Positions 1-6,228 of a DNA stretch of 64,000 bases are shown piece after piece; the stretch's first letter is position 1; every line of letters begins with the position of its first letter. The DNA comes from PFJX01 sp964542455. GTDB taxonomy: Bacteria; Pseudomonadota; Gammaproteobacteria; Burkholderiales; Thiobacillaceae. The stretch is taken from assembly GCA_964542455.1 (NCBI GenBank), contig CAZIUC010000008.1, positions 68,052 to 132,051 on the forward strand, given 5' to 3'. A program made the translations under genes and the position numbers. The notes below the pieces were generated by a model that did no database searches, had not been told where the DNA came from, and saw nothing but the letters and a program-made list of their open reading frames with translations.

Positions 1-62
1 AAAGCGCTTATATTTAACGCACCTGCAAACAGCGACTTCAACCTGATCCAGCCTCTCACATC

Positions 63-296
63 ATGAAATCTTTCGTACTGATACTCTGGCTACTCATGGG
101 TGACGGGAGACAGCAGGTTCTACTCACCCGGCACGTCGATGACGAGGCCACCTGCCTGGCGACCGCCAAAGTTCTGGTCGACAAGCACGAAGCGCGTGGT
201 GAGAAAGTGCGTTATTTGTGCCATGAAGTGGTACCGGAAGTGGGAGATGTGGATGTGAACGGCAACCCCATCGAGCCGAGACACCCCGCGAAATAA
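63..296 (+). CDS. small hypothetical protein
   Basis: A 77-residue open frame with an ATG start. It begins with a short hydrophobic stretch (MKSFVLILWLLMG), which could be a weak signal or anchor, and then a polar region with two cysteines near residues 31 and 53. It ends next to the convergent YceI gene with no gap. I do not recognise the family. The 62 bases upstream show no clear promoter. Function unknown; the conventional start and clean junction with the neighbour make it a plausible real gene. Confidence 0.45.
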   Translation: MKSFVLILWLLMGDGRQQVLLTRHVDDEATCLATAKVLVDKHEARGEKVRYLCHEVVPEVGDVDVNGNPIEPRHPAK

Positions 297-857
297 TTAC
301 TCGCGGAAGCCCTCGACCTCGATCGCCAGTTTCACTTCGTCGCCGATCAGCGGAATCCCGAAGTTCATGCCGAAATCCGAGCGCTTGATGCTGGTGTGGA
401 CATCCGCGCCACACAAGGGGCGACGGGTGAGGAACTGGAGGGTGCAGGCGTAATCGCGGATTTCCAGGGTGACCGGCCGGGTTACGCCGAGTAGGGTCAG
501 ATCGCCGGTGGCGGATACCGGTTTGCCGTCCTTGAACGCCACCTCGCTCGATACGAACCGGATTTCCGGAAACTGCGCCGTATTGAAGAAGGCGCTCCCC
601 AACAACTTCTGGTTGAGGCCGTCGTGGCCGGTGTCGCCGGAAGTCGCGTCCACCCGCACTTCGACGCGGCTGTCCGGCCCGGCCGGGTCGAGCAGCACGC
701 GCCCCTGGCTACGGTTGAACTTGCCGCGCATCACGGAAACACCCTGGTGGCGGATCTCGAAGCTGGGGAAAGTATGGCCGGGATCGAGGGAAAAGCTTTC
801 CGCGGCCCAGGTGGCGGGGGAAACGACACACAGCAGGCTGACGAGCAATTTGTTCAT
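297..857 (-). CDS. YceI-family periplasmic protein
   Basis: A 186-residue protein with an N-terminal signal peptide ending near the WAAES site at residue 19. The rest matches the YceI lipocalin-like fold: it opens with SFSLDPGHTFPSFEIRHQG and contains the typical segments FNRSQGRV, GDLTLLGVTRPVTLEI and IKRSDFGMN. YceI proteins bind polyisoprenoid-type lipids in a beta-barrel and often travel with cytochrome b561. Here a second YceI gene and a cytochrome b561 gene lie directly upstream on the same strand, separated from this one by a small repeat. The precise ligand is unknown. Confidence 0.9.
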   Translation of the reverse strand: MNKLLVSLLCVVSPATWAAESFSLDPGHTFPSFEIRHQGVSVMRGKFNRSQGRVLLDPAGPDSRVEVRVDATSGDTGHDGLNQKLLGSAFFNTAQFPEIRFVSSEVAFKDGKPVSATGDLTLLGVTRPVTLEIRDYACTLQFLTRRPLCGADVHTSIKRSDFGMNFGIPLIGDEVKLAIEVEGFRE

Positions 858-881
858 GGCGAATCCTTATCGAGCGTGGAA

Positions 882-915
882 GTCAGGTAGCGATAAGACC
901 GCAACCTGACCTACG
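882..915. repeat. palindromic repeat, CGTAGGTCAGG family
   Basis: The arms GTCAGGTAGCG and the GGTCAGGTTGCGG complement form an imperfect hairpin between the two YceI genes. The same unit, inverted, occurs twice near 63852-63934 and in altered form at 63970-63998. It is a dispersed intergenic repeat rather than a gene-specific terminator. Confidence 0.8.
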
Positions 916-927
916 AGAAGCGGCGCT

Positions 928-1464
928 TCAGGGCAGCAACAGGAGGTTGAAACGTACTTCCAGTTCGTCCGCCACCACGTCGGCCCAATCGCCGCCGCCG
1001 ATGCCGTAGGTGGAGCGTTTCAGCGGGAAACGGCCCTGGGCCAACCAGGCGTTGCCCTGGCGGGTGAGGGTGAAGGGCGCGGCGAGCGCGCGGCTCTGGC
1101 CTTTGATGTCGAGGTCGCCAATAGCGGTATAGCGGCCGTCCGCCTCACGCCGCACGTTCCTGGCGCTGAAAATCGCCCAGGGGTGGGCTTTCGAGTCGAA
1201 CCAGGCGGGCCGTCTCACTTCATCGTCGCCCTCGGCCGAACCGGTGTCGGCGCTGGCGGTATCCACATCGACACGGAAACGCCCCGCTTCCGGTTTCGCC
1301 GGGTCGAAACTGGCGTGCGCGATGAAGCGGCGAAAACTGCCTTCGGTCGGCACATTCATCTGTTTGATCACGAACTGGATCCGGCTTTTCCCGGCATCCA
1401 GCTTCCAGTCCTGCGCGGCGGCTGGCAGGGCCAGGCTCACCAACAATACGAACAGCGTCTTCAT
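928..1464 (-). CDS. YceI-family periplasmic protein, second copy
   Basis: A 178-residue protein with a signal peptide (MKTLFVLLVSLALPAAAQ) followed by the YceI pattern: WKLDAGKSRIQFVIKQMNV, a GDLDIKGQSRALAAPFTL strand pair and FPLKRSTYGIGGGDWAD near the C terminus. It is diverged from the neighbouring YceI, so the pair is an old duplication or two subfamilies. Its start overlaps the stop of the cytochrome b561 gene by 4 bp (ATGA), indicating translational coupling. This fits the known association of YceI proteins with b561 haem membrane proteins. The role in this organism is unknown. Confidence 0.9.
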   Translation of the reverse strand: MKTLFVLLVSLALPAAAQDWKLDAGKSRIQFVIKQMNVPTEGSFRRFIAHASFDPAKPEAGRFRVDVDTASADTGSAEGDDEVRRPAWFDSKAHPWAIFSARNVRREADGRYTAIGDLDIKGQSRALAAPFTLTRQGNAWLAQGRFPLKRSTYGIGGGDWADVVADELEVRFNLLLLP

Positions 1465-2000
1465 GACTTGTTCCTCAACCAGGGGACCATTCGGGCCAGC
1501 ACACCATCATGGCGGAGATACTGGTGATACAGGGCCGCCATCGCATGCAGAACGACCAGGGTCACAAGAAGATTCACCGACCCCTCATGGAGTTCCTTGA
1601 ACGTCTCCGCCAGGGCCTTGTCTTTTCCTACCAGGTCCGGCAGCGGCAGCACACCGAACCACACCACCGGGAACCCAGCCGCCGAACTGTGCAGCCAGCC
1701 CAGAGTCGGCGCCAAAAACAGCAACAGATACAGCGCGCCATGCACCGCTGTCGAAGCGCGCGCCTCCCAGGGCAGAAGGCCGGCGGCGTGGTCGATACGC
1801 TCCGTCAAACGCAACAGCAGGCGCAAGGGCAGCAGGAACAGCACCGTCATGCCCACCCATTTATGCCAGGAGAACAGCTTCAGTTTCAGCGGTGACAACG
1901 TCATGTCGTCGAGTTGGCTGCCGATCACATAGGCCACCACGATCAGCAGCAACGTCAACCAGTGCAGCCCGACCAGGGGCCAGCGATAACCTTGATTCAT
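1461..2000 (-). CDS. cytochrome b561 family protein
   Basis: A membrane dihaem b-type cytochrome of about 179 residues with four predicted helices. It starts MNQGYRWPLVGLHWLTLLLI, where the GLHW histidine in helix 1 is a haem ligand candidate. Further histidines lie in FSWHKWVGM, HGALYLLLF and VVLHAMAALYHQY. The open frame continues 54 codons upstream, but that part is unlike b561 and runs through a repeat, so I place the start at 2000. It is the first gene of a b561-YceI unit. The family moves electrons between quinol and periplasmic partners; the partner is not identified here. Confidence 0.88.
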   Translation of the reverse strand: MNQGYRWPLVGLHWLTLLLIVVAYVIGSQLDDMTLSPLKLKLFSWHKWVGMTVLFLLPLRLLLRLTERIDHAAGLLPWEARASTAVHGALYLLLFLAPTLGWLHSSAAGFPVVWFGVLPLPDLVGKDKALAETFKELHEGSVNLLVTLVVLHAMAALYHQYLRHDGVLARMVPWLRNKS

Positions 2001-2037
2001 CTTCCATCCTCGCAGCCAGCCAGCGCTGTCGCTGGCT

Positions 2038-2060
2038 GTAGCGCCGGCTTCCAGCCGGCT
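2038..2060. repeat. partial REP-like GTAGCGCCGGC element
   Basis: GTAGCGCCGGCTTCCAGCCGGC is a half-unit of the REP-like family whose full 70-bp copies lie at 3601 and 53923. It sits upstream of the cytochrome b561 gene. The second arm is only vaguely present. Confidence 0.5.
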
Positions 2061-2085
2061 CTTTGGTTTGACATACAAGCCGGCA

Positions 2086-2553
2086 CTATATCCAGCGCGG
2101 CACGCGCGCCTTGTAGTCTCGGTATTCGTCGCCGAAGCGCGCCAACAGATGCGTTTCTTCATGGGCGATAACCATGTAACGCATCACCAGGAACACCAGC
2201 GGCGCCAACAGCAGCGGCCAGGCGGTCTTCAACAGCAACATGGCCCCGCTGTAGACGAACCAGTCGGAGACATAGATGGGGTTGCGCGAGTAGCGGAACG
2301 GCCCGCGCGTTACCAGATTGGACGCCGCCTTGTATGGATTGACCGTGGTGCGGTGCCCCCAGATCGCCACCAGCGCCCAGATGAAGCCGGCCAGCCCCAC
2401 CCCGATCAGCGCCCGACCCAGCGGCTGAGCCAGTTCACCCAGGTCCAGCGGGAGTGGCATCACCCCCTGCAACCACCAGGCGGCGAACAGGGCGATGGCA
2501 TAAACCAACGGCGGCGGGATCAGGGTGAGCGGACGAATCGCCGGGTCGCGCAT
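2086..2553 (-). CDS. isoprenylcysteine carboxyl methyltransferase-like membrane protein
   Basis: About 155 residues with several hydrophobic helices and the C-terminal signature of the ICMT/PEMT-type membrane methyltransferases: NLVTRGPFRYSRNPIY, then EETHLLARFGDEYRDYKARVPRWI, which holds the conserved RNP and the EE pair. The open frame extends upstream inside folE in another frame, so the start was set at 2553, where its ATG shares one base with the folE stop. That TGATG arrangement suggests coupled translation. The substrate is unknown; bacterial homologues methylate diverse lipids or small molecules. Confidence 0.8.
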   Translation of the reverse strand: MRDPAIRPLTLIPPPLVYAIALFAAWWLQGVMPLPLDLGELAQPLGRALIGVGLAGFIWALVAIWGHRTTVNPYKAASNLVTRGPFRYSRNPIYVSDWFVYSGAMLLLKTAWPLLLAPLVFLVMRYMVIAHEETHLLARFGDEYRDYKARVPRWI

Positions 2554-3194
2554 CACTTCAACCCGGTTGAGGAAATCGCCCGCATGAATTCGCCGCGCAG
2601 CTGCGCATCGTCGCGGAAACAGCCGGCAAAGGCCTGGGTCACCACCCGCTCGTCGCCGCGCCGGTCCTCGCCCAGCAACAGGCACAACTGTTCCGCCTCG
2701 ATGACGCACGCCGCGCCCTTCGCCTTGCCGTGGTAAATCAGCGCCTCCGCCACATCGCGAGTCATCCATTCCTGATAGGTGAAACGATGGCCGATGGCAT
2801 CCACCAGGCGCGCGATGCGGCCGAAGCCGTGGAGACGGCCGCCCGGCACATAGGCCACATGGGCGATACCGCGAAACGGCACGAGATGGTGCGGGCACAC
2901 GCCATGCACGGCGATGCCGCGGATCACCACCATGTCCTCGCGCGGATCGGCAAAACCCTCGCCCAGCGCCTCGCCGGGGTCGATCTCATAACCGCCCAGA
3001 AGGCGCCGTTCCCACAACTCGCGTACACGTTGCGCGGTGCGCCCGGTATGCACCGAATCCGGCGCCACGCCGCAGGCCAGCAGCAAATCCGTCACCGCCT
3101 GCTCGAACGCCACCGGGTTGAACTTGCCGATGCGCGGAATGCCCAGATGGCCGGGCTCGGGGGTGGGGCAATCGTGATCGCAGCTATCGCTCAT
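2553..3194 (-). CDS. folE: GTP cyclohydrolase I
   Basis: Catalyses GTP to 7,8-dihydroneopterin triphosphate, the first step of tetrahydrofolate and pterin synthesis, in the cytoplasm. The zinc site is visible: Cys and His in HGVCPHHLVPF and the second Cys in EQLCLLLG. The segments VAYVPGGRLHGFGRIARLVD and RDVAEALI also match the family. The N terminus is Cys/His-rich (SDSCDHDCP), which is not usual. I prefer the ATG at 3194 because AGGA lies six bases upstream; the ATG at 3200 has the AGGA directly against it. Length of about 213 is normal. Confidence 0.95.
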   Translation of the reverse strand: MSDSCDHDCPTPEPGHLGIPRIGKFNPVAFEQAVTDLLLACGVAPDSVHTGRTAQRVRELWERRLLGGYEIDPGEALGEGFADPREDMVVIRGIAVHGVCPHHLVPFRGIAHVAYVPGGRLHGFGRIARLVDAIGHRFTYQEWMTRDVAEALIYHGKAKGAACVIEAEQLCLLLGEDRRGDERVVTQAFAGCFRDDAQLRGEFMRAISSTGLK

Positions 3195-3262
3195 GAACAT
3201 TCCTATAAGTTGTGCCCCGGCTCGGAAAAAACGCCCGATCCGCCCCCGAGTGGTGGCAAACG

Positions 3263-3306
3263 CGGGGCCAAGTCGTTCTAGGGACGGCCCGGCGAACGAC
3301 TTGAGA
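3263..3306. repeat. dispersed repeat, CTCTCAAGTCGTTCG family (inverted copy)
   Basis: A 44-bp block from GGGGCCAAGTCG to GACTTGAGAG is nearly identical to the reverse complement of 5565-5609. It contains the internal inverted arms AAGTCGTTC and GAACGACTT. A shortened copy lies at 51995-52027. It supplies the stop codon of the DUF2238-like remnant. Confidence 0.75.
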
Positions 3307-3520
3307 GAGCCGCCAACTGACGGTCATGCCGGCGGCGCAAAAGAAGTTGCGAGGATAACGCGCCGAGCAAGGCCAGGAACATGTCCCATTGGGTATCCCA
3401 GACATCGCCCTGGGTGGCCAGGAAAGCCACGGCCTCGCCGCCGGAGCCCAGCACCGCCAGAACAGCCATCAATAACCAGCGCGGATTTATCTCGCCACCA
3501 CCGCCAGGAAAAGTGTGCAC
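3278..3520 (-). pseudogene. C-terminal remnant of a DUF2238 (YjdF-like) membrane protein
   Basis: The 80-codon frame, opened by a GTG, encodes two hydrophobic stretches and the segment GDVWDTQWDMFLALLGALSS followed by LLLRRRHDRQL. This resembles the C-terminal signature of DUF2238 inner-membrane proteins, which are normally about 200 residues. The N-terminal two thirds are missing: an in-frame TAA lies at 3554-3556. The 3' end runs into a dispersed repeat that provides the stop. I read it as a decayed gene; a short functional membrane protein is the alternative. Confidence 0.45.
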
Positions 3521-3600
3521 TCTGCCACAGCGGAGGCGGGAACCGACGTGTGATTAACCTGGATGTCTATCCGCCGAGGCTACGGAGAGCGGCCCCAAAT

Positions 3601-3670
3601 GTAGCGCCGGCGTCTCGCCGGCTTCGTGGGCCTGATCGGAAGGACGAAGCCGGCGAGACGCCGGCGCTAC
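3601..3670. repeat. full-length REP-like hairpin (GTAGCGCC...GGCGCTAC)
   Basis: A 70-bp near-perfect inverted repeat beginning GTAGCGCCGGCGTCTCGCCG and ending with its complement. The loop region reads GTGGGCCTGATCGGAAGGA. A second full copy at 53923-53992 has the same length and a closely related loop, with paired changes in the two arms. It lies upstream of the Sel1-repeat gene. Confidence 0.9.
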
Positions 3671-3784
3671 AAGTCCGCCTCGGCAAATGGACAATTGGGA
3701 ATAACGCGGCTCAAGGCTTGTATAGTTGCCCCCCCGGCGGATTCCACGCTTGATAACCGGCACCACCCTGAAGAGGAGAAACCC

Positions 3785-4294
3785 ATGAAATTGCTATTCC
3801 TGCTCGCGGCATTCGCCGCCAGTCTGTTCGCCCCTGCTTCCGTGCTGGCACTCGATACGATCTCACCCGCGAAGGGCAAGGAGATGTACGACAAGGCGCT
3901 GCAATCCTATAGCTGCGTCGATTACGAGAAGGCACTGCGCCTGTTCAAGGCCAATGCCGAAGCGGGGCATGCGCTTTCCCAGTACATGACCGGCATCATG
4001 GTGGAACAGGGCCAGGGTACGGAGGAAGATGTCACGGCGGCCTTCAACTGGTACATGAAGGCAGCGCAACAGGGGCTTTCCGATGCCTATTACGCGCTGG
4101 GAGACATGTACAGCCGGGGCATTTCGGTGAACAAGGATGCGTTGCAAGCCTACGTCTGGTTCGATCTGGCCGCGCGCGGCGGCCACAAACTCGCTCCCGA
4201 CATGAAGCGGAGCGAAGCCGCGCATCTGCAACCCGCGCAACTCGAAACCGCCCAAACCATGGCCAGCGACTGGCTCGCGAAACTGGGCCACTGA
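3785..4294 (+). CDS. exported Sel1-like repeat protein
   Basis: A 169-residue protein with a clear signal peptide (MKLLFLLAAFAASLFAPASVLA). Sel1-type helical repeats follow: a first unit around EKALRLFKANAEAGHALSQY, a second with AFNWYMKAAQQGLSDAYYAL and a third with AYVWFDLAARGGHKLA. The start at 3785 is preceded by GAGGAGA, and the frame upstream of it is repeat sequence. Sel1 repeats mediate protein-protein contacts in the periplasm. No partner can be named from the neighbourhood, where an OmpA-domain protein follows on the same strand after a 55-bp palindrome. Confidence 0.85.
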   Translation: MKLLFLLAAFAASLFAPASVLALDTISPAKGKEMYDKALQSYSCVDYEKALRLFKANAEAGHALSQYMTGIMVEQGQGTEEDVTAAFNWYMKAAQQGLSDAYYALGDMYSRGISVNKDALQAYVWFDLAARGGHKLAPDMKRSEAAHLQPAQLETAQTMASDWLAKLGH

Positions 4295-4335
4295 TCCGCT
4301 CACTCTCCAGAAACACCATGCAACCCATTGATTCC

Positions 4336-4390
4336 GTAGGGTGCGCCGTGCGCACGATTCACGGCTAATCGTGCGCACGGCGCACCCTAC
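4336..4390. repeat. 55-bp perfect palindrome
   Basis: Two perfectly complementary 24-base arms (GTAGGGTGCGCCGTGCGCAC plus GATT) flank a 7-base loop. It occupies the space between the Sel1 gene and the OmpA-domain gene, ending 15 bases before the latter's start. It could form a strong hairpin in RNA but has no T-tract, so it is called a repeat rather than a terminator. Confidence 0.85.
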
Positions 4391-4405
4391 CTCCCGAGGC
4401 AACCC

Positions 4406-5533
4406 ATGAAACTTCGAGCACTCGTCCTAGCCCTCGCAAGCGCGAGCACTGCGCTGCCGAGCAGCGCATACGCCGCAGATGATATTTGCAGCCGCCTGAT
4501 CATCCAGGCGGTCAACCAATTCTGCCAACTCCTTCCCAACGGCTTGAACCTTTGCCAACCGGTTGCCCTGGTCGGCCCCAATCCACAGTGCAACACCTCG
4601 GAAAAGCAGGCGCTGGTTCCCGTGCCATTGGGGCCGGCGACTTTGCGGCCACTCGCCCCCTGGGCCGCGCCTTATGCAAACCCGTGGCCGGCACCCCTGG
4701 CGGCGGCGAACATCCCCCTCGCCACGCGGGCAACGGTAGTCGCGCCGGCCAGTCCGGTCGCGCCGACGCCGCCCGAAACTCCTCGCATCGTGGCCGAAGT
4801 ACCCAAGCCGGTCGTAGCCGCGGCCGTGCCGGTTGCCCCGGCTGTCGCGCCGGTCATCGCGCCAATCACGACTGTGGCCGCGCCGCCCCCCGCCCCAGTC
4901 GCCGCCGTGACTGTCGTACCCGCCGCCGCGCCCAGCGCCGTGGCCCCGGTCACCGCCGCGCCAAGCGAAATTCCGACGCCCGTCGTCGCGGCCAGCCTCG
5001 CGCCCGTTGCGGAGGCGCCGATCGTGAGCGCCGCCCCGGCTGTTCAAACCGAGGCGGCTCCGGTGATCGAACCTTTGCCCGCGCCACTCCCAGTGACTGT
5101 GGCAACACCGGAAATCGCGGCAACGAGCCCCGCCACCGCGCCCGACGCCGCACAGCCCGTGACCGCCCAGACCATCGCGGCGGAAGCGGCCGCCGTGGAT
5201 GCGCTGGCCCACTTCGACTTCGACAGCGCCACCCTGACCCCGGTCGGACGCGCCGTGCTGGATGCCTGGCTGGCCGAGGCGCCGAAGGACAAATCGATAC
5301 GGGTCAGCGGCTATGCCGACCGGCTCGGCCCCGAACCCTACAACCTGAAACTGTCGTTGCGTCGCGCCGAAGCGGTGAAGCAATACCTCGCCGGCAAGGG
5401 CTTCGACCCACGCAGGATTCAACTCGAAGCCAAAGGTGAGGCGGAGCCGGTGAAACACTGCAAGGGCGACGCCACAGCGGCCACCAAGGCCTGCCTGGCA
5501 CCCAACCGCAGAGTCAGGATCGACTCCGAATAA
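4406..5533 (+). CDS. OmpA-domain envelope protein with long Ala/Pro/Val linker
   Basis: A 375-residue exported protein. Signal peptide at residues 1-23 (ending SSAYA); a short N-terminal domain with four cysteines (CSRL, FCQLL, LCQP, QCNTS) at about 28-62; then some 180 residues almost entirely Ala, Pro and Val. The C-terminal domain, about 268-375, is the OmpA peptidoglycan-binding fold: HFDFDSATLTPVGRAVLDAW, SGYADRLGPEPYNLKLSLRR and NRRVRI. It probably tethers the outer membrane or a periplasmic assembly to peptidoglycan. There is no beta-barrel domain, so it is not a classical OmpA porin. Confidence 0.85.
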   Translation: MKLRALVLALASASTALPSSAYAADDICSRLIIQAVNQFCQLLPNGLNLCQPVALVGPNPQCNTSEKQALVPVPLGPATLRPLAPWAAPYANPWPAPLAAANIPLATRATVVAPASPVAPTPPETPRIVAEVPKPVVAAAVPVAPAVAPVIAPITTVAAPPPAPVAAVTVVPAAAPSAVAPVTAAPSEIPTPVVAASLAPVAEAPIVSAAPAVQTEAAPVIEPLPAPLPVTVATPEIAATSPATAPDAAQPVTAQTIAAEAAAVDALAHFDFDSATLTPVGRAVLDAWLAEAPKDKSIRVSGYADRLGPEPYNLKLSLRRAEAVKQYLAGKGFDPRRIQLEAKGEAEPVKHCKGDATAATKACLAPNRRVRIDSE

Positions 5534-5564
5534 GGCCTGTTCATGAAAAACTGCAACATTCTGG

Positions 5565-5609
5565 CCTCTCAAGTCGTTCGCCGGGCCGCCCCAAGAACGA
5601 CTTGGCCCC
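5565..5609. repeat. dispersed repeat, CTCTCAAGTCGTTCG family
   Basis: Begins CCTCTCAAGTCGTTCGCCGG and continues through AAGAACGACTTGGCCCC. It is inverted relative to the copy at 3263-3306, and the flanking GCCGAGCCGGGGGTACTG at about 5634 also recurs at 52010. Non-coding. Confidence 0.75.
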
Positions 5610-5763
5610 CTCGGGGGGGGGCTCGGCGGAATTTGCCGAGCCGGGGGTACTGTTCACTAACGGGCGCGCGGCGGCATTGTCGGTCGCTTGGCGGGGAATG
5701 GCCTTGCTGTGCGCTCGCCGCCTAAGCATTTCCCCCCTGATTCAATTGACCTGGAGCCTTCCT

Positions 5764-5961
5764 GTGAACGACCCGCAACACACTTCTTCTTTCTGGCTAG
5801 GCAATGCGCTATTGGGTGTTTCCCTGCTCATGCTGATCTTTCTCGGCGCCCTGTGGGAAGCAATTGGCGTCTGGACGATGGTCTTGTGGATGGGTCTGGC
5901 CGGGTCGGGAATGTATCTGGTGACGAAAGAACAAGGGCCGTCGTCCAACATGCCGGATTGA
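5764..5961 (+). CDS. small two-helix membrane protein
   Basis: The 65-residue frame starts at a GTG preceded by GGAG with a 7-base spacing. The product has a hydrophobic helix at about 9-30 (WLGNALLGVSLLMLIFLGAL) and a second at 32-52 (IGVWTMVLWMGLAGSGMYLV), then a short polar tail. The frame is open further upstream but that part is repeat-derived. No family is recognised. The organisation resembles small inner-membrane proteins of unknown role. Confidence 0.55.
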   Translation: MNDPQHTSSFWLGNALLGVSLLMLIFLGALWEAIGVWTMVLWMGLAGSGMYLVTKEQGPSSNMPD

Positions 5962-6015
5962 ACGGCATACGCAATACTTCTCCTTGATCAAAGCCCCTGT
6001 AACCGCACGTTGTAG

Positions 6016-6228
6016 TCAGTCAAGCTGAAACGAGAGGACACCAGCGTCCCAGCCTCGCCATGCAATGTGACCGTGCCTGATGCGTTTCGCCGCGCTCTGA
6101 TGAAGCCCCTACCCTTCGGTAACCACATCTACGAACCCAAGCCGACACACGGTATTTGGTACGTGTTCGACGGCGCGCGCGGCACGCCCTACGGCCGGGC
6201 TCGCAGAGTCACCAGCGCGGCGTCGTAA
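6016..6228 (+). other. possible short coding remnant
   Basis: An open frame without a strong start contains PDAFRRALMKPLPFGNHIYE and then THGIWYVFDGARGTPYGRAR, with amino-acid usage that looks protein-like. Internal starts are GTG at 6067 or ATG at 6100. It overlaps the 3' end of the convergent histidine kinase gene by 40 bases. It may be a decayed gene or a 42-residue peptide; no family is recognised. The rest of the space 5962-6188 shows nothing else. Confidence 0.25.

Noticed and set aside
3601..3670. REP-like hairpin as a CRISPR repeat or a tRNA
   Set aside because: Single copy at the site, no spacers, no cloverleaf; the whole unit is one inverted repeat.
4427..5572. A 381-codon frame antisense to the OmpA-domain gene
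   Set aside because: Arg/Gly-rich translation of the complement of the Ala/Pro/Val spacer; no start site.
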